Translations under genes and position numbers: made by a program
The notes under the pieces: model-generated
Told to the model about the DNA's origin: nothing
Database searches by the model: none
Seen by the model: only the letters and a program-made list of their open reading frames with translations
Origin: Pseudomonas psychrophila HA-4
GTDB taxonomy: Bacteria > Pseudomonadota > Gammaproteobacteria > Pseudomonadales > Pseudomonadaceae
Direction: 5' to 3'
Assembly (NCBI RefSeq): GCF_000282975.1
Contig: NZ_ALJC01000051.1
Span: forward strand, 1 to 64,000
Length of the DNA: 64,000 nucleotides
Shown: positions 51,312-60,276 of the stretch, one piece after another
How positions within the stretch are numbered: position 1 is the first letter of the stretch
How the letters are laid out: each line of letters begins with the position of its first letter

Positions 51312-52280
51312 ATGGCCAGCTCCGTCTCCGCACAGCACAAACCTAAAATTGCCATCAGCGCCTGCTTGCTTGGCGCAGAAGTTCGTTTCAATGGCGGCCA
51401 TAAAGAGTCTCGGCTGTGCAGCCAAGCCTTAAGTGAACATTTTGAATTTGTCTCTTTATGCCCCGAGGTTGCCATCGGCCTGGGCATACCGCGCCAGCCG
51501 ATTCGACTGATTGGCAACCCCGCGCAGCCGCAGGCCGTCGGGAGTGTCGACCGTGAGCTGGACGTCACCCGGCCGCTGCACGATTACGGTGTAGAGATGG
51601 CCGCCGCACACCGCGATATTTGCGGCTACATCTTTATGCAAAAGTCACCGTCTTGCGGGCTAGAGCGGGTCAAGGTCTATCAGGACAAAGGCCGCCCGGC
51701 GGAACTGAGCGGGCGTGGCATTTATGCGCAAGCGTTTTGCGCAGCCCATCCCGACTTGCCGGTAGAAGAAGACGGCCGCCTGAATGACCCCGTATTGCGC
51801 GAAAACTTCCTGACTCGGGTATACGCCTACAGTGCCTGGCAAGCATTGCTTAAACGCGGCATCACGCGCCGCGCACTGACCGAATACCACGCCCACTACA
51901 AATATTTGCTGATGGCTCATGACCCGGTGCAATACAAAGTCTTGGGTAATTTGCTGGGCAACCTCGGCAAAAACGACCCACAGGACATCGCCACGCAGTA
52001 TTTCCGTGAGCTGATGCAAGCATTGAAAAAATGCGCCACACGTCGCACCCATACCAACGTGCTGCAACACCTCAGCGGCCACCTCAAGCAGTCCATCAGC
52101 CCTGATGACAAACAGGAAATGCAGCAACTGATTGCTCAGTACCTGCACGGCATCGTGCCGTTAGTGGTGCCACTGACCTTGCTTAAGCATCATTTCCGCC
52201 AACACCCGGATCCCTACATCTCGCAGCAGGTTTACCTGCAACCGCACCCTGAAAATCTCAGCCTGCGAAACGCAATCTAA
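51312..52280 (+). CDS. DUF523-DUF1722 fusion protein (YbgA-related)
   Basis: This 322-residue protein has an N-terminal DUF523 domain (ISACLLGAEVRFNGGHK, SLCPEVAIGLGIPRQPI, KSPSCGLERVKVY, with conserved cysteines) and a C-terminal DUF1722/YbgA domain (YHAHYKYLLMAHDPVQYKVLG). In E. coli the DUF1722-only ybgA lies directly upstream of the photolyase gene phr. It is the first gene of the operon and is followed two bases later by the MerR regulator. Molecular role unknown. Confidence 0.92.
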   Translation: MASSVSAQHKPKIAISACLLGAEVRFNGGHKESRLCSQALSEHFEFVSLCPEVAIGLGIPRQPIRLIGNPAQPQAVGSVDRELDVTRPLHDYGVEMAAAHRDICGYIFMQKSPSCGLERVKVYQDKGRPAELSGRGIYAQAFCAAHPDLPVEEDGRLNDPVLRENFLTRVYAYSAWQALLKRGITRRALTEYHAHYKYLLMAHDPVQYKVLGNLLGNLGKNDPQDIATQYFRELMQALKKCATRRTHTNVLQHLSGHLKQSISPDDKQEMQQLIAQYLHGIVPLVVPLTLLKHHFRQHPDPYISQQVYLQPHPENLSLRNAI

Positions 52281-52282
52281 CC

Positions 52283-53218
52283 ATGAATGATGACCTGATC
52301 ATGTCCAATACTCCCGATACGGACTACAGCAAAGCGTTAGCCGAAGGTTGGATCCCGATACGTGAAGTGGCCCGCATGACCGGCGTCAATGCTGTCACCT
52401 TGCGTGCCTGGGAACGGCGTTATGGCCTGATCGTGCCCCACCGCACGGCCAAGGGGCATCGCTTGTTTTCAACTGAGCATGTGCTGCGTATCCGCCACAT
52501 TCTGACGTGGCTCAATCGCGGGGTTTCAGTCAGCCAGATCAAACCGTTGCTTGACACCCCGCCCGCCTACCGCGAGCCCGCAGACAATGATTGGCAAGCT
52601 TGGCGCCAGGCACTGACACTGGCGATCAGCGAGTTGTCGGAGCGCAGGCTCGACGACAACTTCAATCAAGTGATGTCGCTCTACCCCGCCCGGACCTTGT
52701 GCGAGCACCTGCTGATGCCGTTGTTAAATGAGCTGGAGCAACACTGGCACGGCCAGTTCGGCGCGCAGTTGGAGCGGGTGTTCTTTGAATCCTGGCTACG
52801 CAGCAAGCTGGGCGCACGCATTTACCACAACAATCGCTCACTAAAAGGCGCACCTGTCCTGCTGATCAACCAGTCAGATCGGCCCTTCGAGCCACACCTG
52901 TGGCTCACCGCCCTGTTGGTCAGCAGCAGCCATTGCCCGGTCGAAGTGTTTGATGCGTCGGTGCCCAGCAGCGAGCTGGCTATCGCCGTCGAGCGCCTCA
53001 AGGCCCGTGCCGTGGTGCTGTATTCCAGTAAACCGCTCAACCTGCTGCAACTGCCAAAACTGCTGAACGCAATGACCTGCCCTTTAGTGATTGCCGGACC
53101 AACGGTATGCATCCACCACTACGAACTGGCCGTATCTAGCACTGAAACCGCAGGATTGTCTCTGGCACACGACCCCATAGAAGCCCACCAACGCCTAAGC
53201 CAACTCCGCCTTTTGTAG
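52283..53218 (+). CDS. MerR-family regulator resembling class II LitR
   Basis: The 311-residue protein has an N-terminal MerR winged helix (WIPIREVARMTGVNAVTLRAWERRYGL, about 23-47) and a C-terminal region laid out like the cobalamin-binding half of LitR/CarH. The B12-contact motif W-x-E-H is degenerate (WHGQFGAQLER) and the DxHxxG motif for the lower axial ligand is missing, so it likely does not sense light through adenosyl-B12. I recall class II LitR in P. putida, which lacks B12 binding and depends on a LOV photoreceptor; this fits. An alternative start is at 52301 (MSNTPD). The probable target is the TGTACA array at 51214-51290. Confidence 0.85.
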   Translation: MNDDLIMSNTPDTDYSKALAEGWIPIREVARMTGVNAVTLRAWERRYGLIVPHRTAKGHRLFSTEHVLRIRHILTWLNRGVSVSQIKPLLDTPPAYREPADNDWQAWRQALTLAISELSERRLDDNFNQVMSLYPARTLCEHLLMPLLNELEQHWHGQFGAQLERVFFESWLRSKLGARIYHNNRSLKGAPVLLINQSDRPFEPHLWLTALLVSSSHCPVEVFDASVPSSELAIAVERLKARAVVLYSSKPLNLLQLPKLLNAMTCPLVIAGPTVCIHHYELAVSSTETAGLSLAHDPIEAHQRLSQLRLL

Positions 53219-53237
53219 CGGTTACCAAGGAATTGAC

Positions 53238-54683
53238 ATGCAACTCATTTGGCTACGCAGCGATTTGCGCCAACACGACAACACAGCCCTGAGCGCCGCA
53301 GCAGAACGCGGCCCGACGGTGGCCATGTACCTCATCAGTCCTGAGCAATGGCTGGCGCATGATGATGCGCCGTGCAAAGTCGATTTTTGGTTACGCAACC
53401 TGCGCACCTTGAGCGACAGCCTGATGCAGTTGAAAATCCCGCTGCTTGTGCGTACCGCTGCGACCTGGGAACAGGCACCTGCCGTACTGCTTGAGGCGTG
53501 CCAACACCTTGGGATTCAAGACGTTCACGTCAATCAGGAGTACGGCATCCATGAAACCCGCCGCGATCAGGCGGTTGCCGCCGCATTGCACGATCACGGC
53601 ATTGGTTTTCACAGCTATCTGGATCAGTTGCTGTTTGCTCCGGGCAGCATCCTGACCCAATCCGGGTCGTACTTTCAGGTCTTCAGTCAGTTTCGTAAAG
53701 TCTGCTACAACCGCTTACACATGGCCTTACCGAAGATCGTTGCAACACCCAAGGCGCAAGCCGAACTGCTGATTGCACGCGACGAACTGCCTGAGTCGGT
53801 ACCCGGGTTTGCGACACCCGACCAACCCCTGCGCGAGCTTTGGCCTGCCGGAGAGAATGTCGCCCAAGAGCGGCTCATGCGCTTTTCCAGCGAGCAAATA
53901 CACTACTACAAGGACGAGCGCGACATACCCGCAAAACCCGGCACCAGCCAGCTTTCAGCCTATCTGGCAGCGGGGGTTATCTCCCCACGACAATGCTTGC
54001 ACGCGGCACTGCGCAGCAATAATGGCGAGTTCGAAAGCGGGAATCCCGGCGTATTCACTTGGATCAGCGAACTGATCTGGCGCGAGTTCTATAAACACAT
54101 CTTGGTGGGCTACCCGCGTGTCTCACGGCACCGCGCATTCAAGCCTGAAACCGAGTTTGTGCCTTGGCGTAATGCGCCTCGAGAACTGGCAGCGTGGGAA
54201 CAAGGCAGAACAGGCGTGCCGATCATCGACGCAGCCATTCGCCAACTGCTGGCAACCGGATGGATGCACAACCGCCTGCGGATGGTTGTCGCGATGTTTC
54301 TGACTAAAAACCTGTTAATTGACTGGCGCGAAGGCGAGCGTTTTTTCATGCGCCATTTGATTGATGGCGACCTCGCGGCCAACAACGGGGGCTGGCAGTG
54401 GAGCGCCTCGACCGGCACGGATTCTGTGCCATATTTCAGAATTTTTAACCCACTGAGTCAGTCGGAACGCTTCGACCCCGAAGGTCGTTTCATCAAACAC
54501 TGGTTACCAGAACTCGCCGCACTCAACAAAAAAGAGGTGCATAACCCCGCATCTGCTGGCGGCCTGTTTGGTGTAGCCGATTATCCGGCGCCCATCGTTG
54601 ATGTGAAACAAAGCCGCGAACGCGCACTCAGCGCCTTCAAAAGTCTGCCATCGCGACAGATGCTTGAGGTGCAACATGATTGA
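53238..54683 (+). CDS. phrB: Deoxyribodipyrimidine photolyase (class I CPD)
   Basis: The enzyme uses FADH- and blue light to split cyclobutane pyrimidine dimers. The 481-residue product has an N-terminal antenna-binding Rossmann domain (LIWLRSDLRQHDNTAL) and a C-terminal FAD domain with WMHNRLRMVVAMFLTKNLL and DGDLAANNGGWQWSASTGTD. It is third in the operon, and its end overlaps the SDR gene by eight bases. Confidence 0.96.
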   Translation: MQLIWLRSDLRQHDNTALSAAAERGPTVAMYLISPEQWLAHDDAPCKVDFWLRNLRTLSDSLMQLKIPLLVRTAATWEQAPAVLLEACQHLGIQDVHVNQEYGIHETRRDQAVAAALHDHGIGFHSYLDQLLFAPGSILTQSGSYFQVFSQFRKVCYNRLHMALPKIVATPKAQAELLIARDELPESVPGFATPDQPLRELWPAGENVAQERLMRFSSEQIHYYKDERDIPAKPGTSQLSAYLAAGVISPRQCLHAALRSNNGEFESGNPGVFTWISELIWREFYKHILVGYPRVSRHRAFKPETEFVPWRNAPRELAAWEQGRTGVPIIDAAIRQLLATGWMHNRLRMVVAMFLTKNLLIDWREGERFFMRHLIDGDLAANNGGWQWSASTGTDSVPYFRIFNPLSQSERFDPEGRFIKHWLPELAALNKKEVHNPASAGGLFGVADYPAPIVDVKQSRERALSAFKSLPSRQMLEVQHD

Positions 54684-55446
54684 GGGCCGACGTATCTGGT
54701 TGACCGGCGCCAGCAGCGGGATTGGCGCACACATGGCCAAAGAGCTGCTGCAACGCGGCGCTTTTTTAGCCTTGAGCGCCCGTACCTTGGGGCCACTGGC
54801 GGAACTCTCCGAGCGCTTTCCAGGCAAGGTTCTGCTGGTTCCCGGCGATATAACCGATCACATGCAAGTGCGTGAAATGGGCATGACCATCGCGCAAACC
54901 TGGGGCGCACTGGACACCGTCATCCTGAATGCCGGGAGCTGTGAGTACGTCGACGTTAGTCAGTTTGACGCCACCGTCATTGAGCGGGTGGTACACACCA
55001 ATTTACTGGGCAGCAGTTACTGCATTGAAAGTGCGCTGCCATTACTGCGCGCCGGAAGATCTGCACATCTGGTCGGCGTCGTCAGCTCAGTCACGTATTG
55101 GCCGCTGCCACGGGCGCAAGCATATGGTGCCTCAAAAGCCGGGTTGCGCTACTTGCTCGAGTCGCTGCGCATCGACTTGGCTCACGAAGGCATCGACGTC
55201 ACGTTGGTTAGCCCTGGCTTCGTTGATACCCCGCTGACCGAAAAAAATGACTTCCCGATGCCTATGCGTTGGTCAGCGCATAAAGCTGCGCTACACATTT
55301 GCCAACGATTGGAAAAACGCCCGCTGGAAATCAGCTTTCCCACTGCGTTTGTCGTGTTTCTCAAATTGTTGGCGAGCCTTCCAAAGCGCCTACAAGTGGC
55401 GATTGGAAAACGTCTAGCACGCACCTCTGACGAGACTTCATCATGA
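54676..55446 (+). CDS. Short-chain dehydrogenase/reductase
   Basis: The 256-residue classical SDR has TGASSGIGAHMAKEL as the cofactor motif, NAG in LNAGS, and the catalytic YGASK (YxxxK). The substrate is unknown; homologues accompany phr and fatty-acid-modifying genes in singlet-oxygen (ChrR-type) clusters of other proteobacteria. ATG overlaps phrB, and the stop overlaps the next start (ATGA). Confidence 0.92.
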   Translation: MIEGRRIWLTGASSGIGAHMAKELLQRGAFLALSARTLGPLAELSERFPGKVLLVPGDITDHMQVREMGMTIAQTWGALDTVILNAGSCEYVDVSQFDATVIERVVHTNLLGSSYCIESALPLLRAGRSAHLVGVVSSVTYWPLPRAQAYGASKAGLRYLLESLRIDLAHEGIDVTLVSPGFVDTPLTEKNDFPMPMRWSAHKAALHICQRLEKRPLEISFPTAFVVFLKLLASLPKRLQVAIGKRLARTSDETSS

Positions 55447-56690
55447 AAATCGCGATCATTGGCAGCGGCATCTCAGGCCTGACGTGTGGCTATTTACTGC
55501 ATAAAGAACACGACATCCACGTGTTCGAGGCCAGTGACTGGGTAGGCGGTCACACCCACACTGTGAATGTCACCGTGAAAGGTCAGCGTTACGCGATAGA
55601 CACCGGCTTTATCGTGTTCAACGACTGGACCTACCCCAACTTCATCGAGTTGATGTCACAACTGGGCGTGCGCTCAAAAGCCACCGAAATGAGTTTTTCA
55701 GTGCGCGACTCCAGTAACAACCTCGAATACAACGGCAATACCCTCAATAGCTTGTTTGCCCAGCGCAGCAACCTGTTGTCGCCCAGATTCTGGGGCATGT
55801 TGCGCGATATTCTGCGCTTCAACCGCGAAGCCATTCGCGACCTCCAAGAGCAGCGTATTGCCAGCGACACCCGGCTGGGCGACTACCTCCAGCAGCGCGG
55901 CTATGGCACCCGGTTTATCGAGCACTACATCGTGCCAATGGGTGCGGCAATCTGGTCCATGTCATTGGCCGACATGCTGGCCTTCCCGCTGCAATTCTTT
56001 GTGCGTTTCTTTAAGAACCACGGCCTGCTGAGTGTCAGCAACCGTCCGCAGTGGCGTGTGATCGAGGGCGGCTCAAGCGCTTATGTACAGCCTTTAAGTG
56101 CAGGCTTTGCCGACAAAATCCGCCTCAGTTGCCCGGTCACCTCGGTAGAACGTAATGAACACGGCGTGCTGGTGCGCAGTGCAACCGGCAGTGAACATTT
56201 CGACAAAGTGATATTTGCCTGCCACAGCGATCAGGCCTTGCAGTTGCTGGCTAACCCGTCAGCAGCCGAACAGCAAATCCTCGGCGCCCTGCCCTACGCT
56301 GAAAACGACGTGGTACTGCACACCGATACACGCCTGTTACCCGATCGAAAGCTGGCGTGGGCCAGTTGGAATTACCGCTTAGGTGATGCTGGGCTCCAGC
56401 GAGCTGCCGTCACGTACGATATGAACATCCTGCAAGGAATTCAGAGCGAGACTACGTTCTGCGTCAGCCTTAACCAGACGGCCAGCATTGACCCGCTCAA
56501 AGTGCTAGCCAGTTACTCCTATGCACACCCGCAATACAGTCTCGATGCGGTCGCCGCTCAAGCCCGCTGGCAAGAACTGCACGGCGAACAACACAGCTAT
56601 TTTTGCGGTGCCTATTGGGCCAATGGTTTTCATGAAGACGGGGTGGTCAGCGCACTGCGTGTCGCCAAAGCCTTCGGTCAACAACTATGA
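55443..56690 (+). CDS. FAD-dependent oxidoreductase, UfaD-like
   Basis: The 415-residue flavin amine-oxidase-family protein begins GSGISGLTCGYLLHKEHD and has FEASDWVGGHTHTV as the second FAD contact; the tail CGAYWANGFHEDGVVSAL is typical of the family. In Rhodobacter sphaeroides a related enzyme, UfaD, desaturates a methylated fatty acid on the way to furan fatty acids. Assignment here is by family and context, since the adjacent Cfa-like gene could be UfaM. Confidence 0.85.
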   Translation: MKIAIIGSGISGLTCGYLLHKEHDIHVFEASDWVGGHTHTVNVTVKGQRYAIDTGFIVFNDWTYPNFIELMSQLGVRSKATEMSFSVRDSSNNLEYNGNTLNSLFAQRSNLLSPRFWGMLRDILRFNREAIRDLQEQRIASDTRLGDYLQQRGYGTRFIEHYIVPMGAAIWSMSLADMLAFPLQFFVRFFKNHGLLSVSNRPQWRVIEGGSSAYVQPLSAGFADKIRLSCPVTSVERNEHGVLVRSATGSEHFDKVIFACHSDQALQLLANPSAAEQQILGALPYAENDVVLHTDTRLLPDRKLAWASWNYRLGDAGLQRAAVTYDMNILQGIQSETTFCVSLNQTASIDPLKVLASYSYAHPQYSLDAVAAQARWQELHGEQHSYFCGAYWANGFHEDGVVSALRVAKAFGQQL

Positions 56691-57487
56691 ACAGCGCCCT
56701 GTACAGCGGCTGGATCGCCCATCGACGCTTTGCGCCGACCACGCATGCGTTCCGGTACACCATTGGCTTGCTCTACCTCGACTTGGACGAGCAAGACGCT
56801 GTACTCGGACTGTCACCACTGGCCGGTAAAAGCCGCTTTGCACCCTTCTCGTTTCGCGAAACCGATTACCTTAAAACTTACACACAAACGGGTACGCGCC
56901 TCATCGATGCAGTGCGCCAGCAAGTCGCAGCGGCCCTCGGGCACACGCCCCAAGGCGCAATCTGCCTGCTGACCCAAGCCCGCAGTTGGGGGCTGTCATT
57001 CAACCCGGTGAGTTTCTTTTATTGCTACGAGGCTGACGGCCAACTGGCCGCCATCTTGTGCGAAGTGACGAACACCCCGTGGCGCGAGCGTTATCACTAC
57101 GTGCTCCCGGCCGAGGGCGATGGCCATCAACACGTGGCCGTGGCCAAGGCATTCCATGTGTCACCGTTTTTGCCTCGCGACCTGGAATACCGCATGAGCT
57201 TCAGCCCGCCGGATGACCGACTCGGGGTACACATGGCGGATTGGCAAGGCGAGCTGAAAATGTTCGATGCCACCCTCAATCTGCAACGCAGCACGTTAGA
57301 CCGTGCGGGGCTGCATCGCTACTTACGCCAGTTTCCATGGATGACCGCCAAGACCTGCCTGGCTATTTACTGGCAAGCCTTGCGCCTATTGCTTAAACGC
57401 ACACCTATTTTTTCCCACCAGGCCGCCGACGGCGCCTTTCGCATTGCCGCCCTGCAACCCAAGGATAAACGCCATGAAAAGCCCTAG
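56687..57487 (+). CDS. DUF1365 protein
   Basis: The 266-residue protein matches DUF1365, with SGWIAHRRFAPTTHAF at the start and SWGLSFNPVSFFYCY plus CEVTNTPWRERYHYVL in the middle. Function unknown; it consistently travels with the UfaD-like flavoprotein and the Cfa-like methyltransferase. It overlaps both neighbours (ATGA upstream, 14 bases downstream), so its product is probably needed at similar levels. Confidence 0.9.
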   Translation: MNSALYSGWIAHRRFAPTTHAFRYTIGLLYLDLDEQDAVLGLSPLAGKSRFAPFSFRETDYLKTYTQTGTRLIDAVRQQVAAALGHTPQGAICLLTQARSWGLSFNPVSFFYCYEADGQLAAILCEVTNTPWRERYHYVLPAEGDGHQHVAVAKAFHVSPFLPRDLEYRMSFSPPDDRLGVHMADWQGELKMFDATLNLQRSTLDRAGLHRYLRQFPWMTAKTCLAIYWQALRLLLKRTPIFSHQAADGAFRIAALQPKDKRHEKP

Positions 57488-58745
57488 CCTGGTGAGCAAA
57501 ACCTCACGCCTGAGCACGTACACCCTAACCAGCGTATTGCTGCGACGCGGGGTCATACGCCAACTCAGTCAATTAAAGAACGGCCTGTTGGTGCTGGTCG
57601 AAAACGGCGAGCGCCATCAGTTCGGTGACCATCACGCTACGCTGATCGGTGAAGTCCAGGTCAACGATCCTAGCGTGTGGGGAATGATCGCCAGCAACGG
57701 CTCGATTGGCGCGGGCGAGGCCTTCATTCACGGCTACTGGAGCTCACCCGACCTGACCAAGGTAATCCGGGTGTTGGTGAGCAACATGCAGGTGCTGGAT
57801 GCCATGGAAGGCGGGCTTGCCCGCTTGGGCCGTCCGCTCATTCGCGGTCTGCACTGGGTTAATCGCAACACCCGCAAGGGCTCGCAAAAAAACATTGCCG
57901 CGCATTACGACCTCGGCAATGAAATGTTCGAGCAGTTTCTCGACCCGACCATGATGTATTCCGCCGCGCAGTTCCTCAGCGCTGACGACACGCTTGAACA
58001 AGCGCAGCTAAATAAGCTGCAACGTATCTGTCAGAAGCTCGATCTCAAGCCCGAAGATCATTTACTCGAAATAGGCACCGGCTGGGGCAGCATGGCCATT
58101 TTTGCCGCGCAGTACTCCGGCTGCAAAGTGACCACGACCACGCTATCCAAAGAACAATTCGACTACACCCAGGCCCGTATTCAAGCGCTGGGCTTACAGG
58201 AGCAAGTCACCTTGCTGCTGGAGGATTACCGCGACCTAAGCGGGCAATACGACAAGCTCGTCTCGATTGAGATGATCGAAGCCGTCGGCCATCACTTTTT
58301 GCCCAGCTACTTCAAACAGTGCTCACAGTTGCTTAAAAGCAACGGACTGATGCTGCTTCAAGCCATCACCATTCGCGACCAGCGCTACGAGCAAGCCAAA
58401 ACCAGCGTGGACTTTATCCAGCGTTATATCTTCCCCGGCGGCGCCCTGCCCAGCGTACAAAAAATGCTGGAAATTGTGGGCCGCGATACCGACATGAATC
58501 TGATGCACATGGAAGACTTTGGCCTGCATTACGCCAAGACCCTTCGCCTGTGGCACGAGAACTTTCGCCGCGCCCACGGCCGCTTGACCGAGTTGGGCTA
58601 TGACGAATATTTTCTGCGTTTGTGGGAGTTTTACCTGTGTTACTGCGAAGGCGGCTTTCTGGAGCGCAGTATCGGCACCGCGCAATTGCTGTTGGCCAAA
58701 CCGGCTGCACAGCCCGAGCCATTACTGGGGCGCTTCAATGCTTAA
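57474..58745 (+). CDS. Cyclopropane-fatty-acyl-phospholipid synthase family (UfaM/Cfa-like)
   Basis: The 423-residue SAM-dependent methyltransferase acts on unsaturated acyl chains in phospholipids. The SAM motif is LEIGTGWGSMAIFAAQ, with SIEMIEAVGHHF and the C-terminal LRLWHENFRRAH as in Cfa. In light/singlet-oxygen clusters the homologue UfaM adds a methyl branch rather than a ring. Which reaction occurs here cannot be settled from the sequence. I start at MKSPSLVSK. Confidence 0.9.
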   Translation: MKSPSLVSKTSRLSTYTLTSVLLRRGVIRQLSQLKNGLLVLVENGERHQFGDHHATLIGEVQVNDPSVWGMIASNGSIGAGEAFIHGYWSSPDLTKVIRVLVSNMQVLDAMEGGLARLGRPLIRGLHWVNRNTRKGSQKNIAAHYDLGNEMFEQFLDPTMMYSAAQFLSADDTLEQAQLNKLQRICQKLDLKPEDHLLEIGTGWGSMAIFAAQYSGCKVTTTTLSKEQFDYTQARIQALGLQEQVTLLLEDYRDLSGQYDKLVSIEMIEAVGHHFLPSYFKQCSQLLKSNGLMLLQAITIRDQRYEQAKTSVDFIQRYIFPGGALPSVQKMLEIVGRDTDMNLMHMEDFGLHYAKTLRLWHENFRRAHGRLTELGYDEYFLRLWEFYLCYCEGGFLERSIGTAQLLLAKPAAQPEPLLGRFNA

Positions 58746-59259
58746 AAAGCAGTTGGCCAATGCCGGGTTGTTTCAACTCGGCTGGTTTGCTTGCGTACTG
58801 GGCGGCAACAGCCCGTGGTTACTGCTGGCTGGCGCTGCGTTACTGATCCATCTGCTGTGGATAAGCCGCTCATGGGCCGAGGTTCACTTGGTCATTTGCG
58901 TCTGTTTGCTCGGTACCGTGGTCGACAGCCTGTTGCTTAATACGGGTGTATTTGAATTCAATCAACTGGGGGTATTGATTCCGTTGTGGCTAGTTGTGCT
59001 CTGGGCGGTCTTTGCAATCAGCTTGAGACACTGCCTGGCGTGGACGGCACAGCCTCTTTGGCGGGCCGCTTTGTTGGGTGCTATCAGCGGGCCACTGTCG
59101 TATTACGCGGGGCAACGTTTGGGTGCGGTGCAGTTTCCGCTCGGGCTGTGGCCCACCTTGATCGGGCTGGCGGTGGTGTGGGCGGTGCTGTTCCCAGCGC
59201 TGCAATGGTTGGCGGGCAGTGCTGCCTACAAGGCTGTTTATCAGCGTATTCACACCTGA
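58738..59259 (+). CDS. DUF2878 integral membrane protein
   Basis: The 173-residue protein with about five hydrophobic helices matches DUF2878 (LANAGLFQLGWFACVLGGNSP at the start, SGPLSYYAGQRLGA later). Function unknown. It overlaps the Cfa-like gene by eight bases and closes the operon. A membrane partner for the lipid-modifying enzymes is a reasonable guess only. Confidence 0.87.
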   Translation: MLKKQLANAGLFQLGWFACVLGGNSPWLLLAGAALLIHLLWISRSWAEVHLVICVCLLGTVVDSLLLNTGVFEFNQLGVLIPLWLVVLWAVFAISLRHCLAWTAQPLWRAALLGAISGPLSYYAGQRLGAVQFPLGLWPTLIGLAVVWAVLFPALQWLAGSAAYKAVYQRIHT

Positions 59260-59287
59260 TCGCAGCTCTGCCTTACACTGCGCGGCT

Positions 59288-59593
59288 ATGACCAACATCC
59301 CACTGACTGAAATTACCGAGCCCGCCGTCACCTGTTCGACGTGCGCGGCGTGCTGCTGCCAATTGGAAGTGATGCTGATCACCGACACCGGTGTACCCGA
59401 GCGTTTTATCGACAACGATGATTGGGGCGGTGAAGTCATGCTGAGGCTGGACGATGGCTGGTGCGCGGCCTTGGACCGAAACACCATGATGTGCACCATC
59501 TATGAAAAGCGCCCGCTCATTTGCCGGGAGTTCGAGATGGGTGACGTTGAATGCCTGAATGAACGCCAAGGCATTTCGACGGCGTATCGGTAA
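59288..59593 (+). CDS. YkgJ-family cysteine cluster protein
   Basis: The 101-residue protein has an N-terminal cluster CSTCAACCCQLEV and later CTIYEKRPLICREFEMGD, the YkgJ/CxxCxxCC pattern that is predicted to bind zinc or an Fe-S cluster. The specific role is unknown. It begins 28 bases after DUF2878 on the same strand and converges with pagL; a degenerate palindrome (59605-59632) lies between them. Confidence 0.9.
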   Translation: MTNIPLTEITEPAVTCSTCAACCCQLEVMLITDTGVPERFIDNDDWGGEVMLRLDDGWCAALDRNTMMCTIYEKRPLICREFEMGDVECLNERQGISTAYR

Positions 59594-59643
59594 GAGCCGA
59601 CCTTGTAGGCACAAGCAAGCTCGCGCCTACACGGTCTGGCGGC

Positions 59644-60162
59644 TTACAACGGCAGTGTGTAGTGCAGTGAATAGCTTTCTACGCCGTCATTGGTGCTGGA
59701 CAGTCCGGCATTGGAGTAGTGAGTCGCGCGAATGCCGACTTCATGACCACCCGCAAAACGCAAACCAAAGCCCAAGCGGTCCTCAAATTGGAAGGCCGTG
59801 CCCAATTTGTTGCCTTCCACTTCTGTGTGGGAGAACAACGCGACGCCAATCCCAGCCTCCAGATACGGCTTAACGGTTTCACCGGCAAATTCGTACACAA
59901 ACACAGGCGAGAACGACAGGCTGCTGCTTGACGACGACTTGTCACCTTCCCAGTAGGTGTAAGCCCCGCTCCAGTAGCCGGTCAGACGACCCACATCGCT
60001 TTGCAGCCAGCTTTTATCCCAATTGGAATTCAAGCCAAGACGATACGTCATCGTCGATTCGCTGGTGTGCCCCACCCCAAACTCAAGCCCGGCCGCTTGA
60101 GCGGTATAGCTATACCCACACGCAGCCGTTACCAGTGCCACCAAGCCCAAAAGACGCTTCAT
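59644..60162 (-). CDS. pagL: Lipid A 3-O-deacylase PagL
   Basis: This outer-membrane beta-barrel enzyme removes the 3-O-linked acyl chain of lipid A, dampening immune recognition. The 172-residue precursor has a signal peptide (about 1-23) and the catalytic triad His148, Ser150 and Glu162 (HYSNAG, then Glu twelve residues after Ser). The spacing equals that of P. aeruginosa PagL. Expression in other species is stress- or PhoPQ-linked; nothing regulatory is obvious here. Confidence 0.93.
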   Translation of the reverse strand: MKRLLGLVALVTAACGYSYTAQAAGLEFGVGHTSESTMTYRLGLNSNWDKSWLQSDVGRLTGYWSGAYTYWEGDKSSSSSSLSFSPVFVYEFAGETVKPYLEAGIGVALFSHTEVEGNKLGTAFQFEDRLGFGLRFAGGHEVGIRATHYSNAGLSSTNDGVESYSLHYTLPL

Positions 60163-60276
60163 AAGAAAATCCTATTCCCGTGGCCGATCTCAATTGTTAT
60201 GTGCCTCATCAGGCCGAGTGTATGAAGCGTTCGACCTTGTGACAGTTCAAAAAGCTTGAGCGTTTCTAACGCTTCT

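Noticed and set aside
52283..53218. Calling the MerR protein a B12-dependent CarH photoreceptor
   Set aside because: The W-x-EH and DxHxxG cobalamin motifs are not intact.
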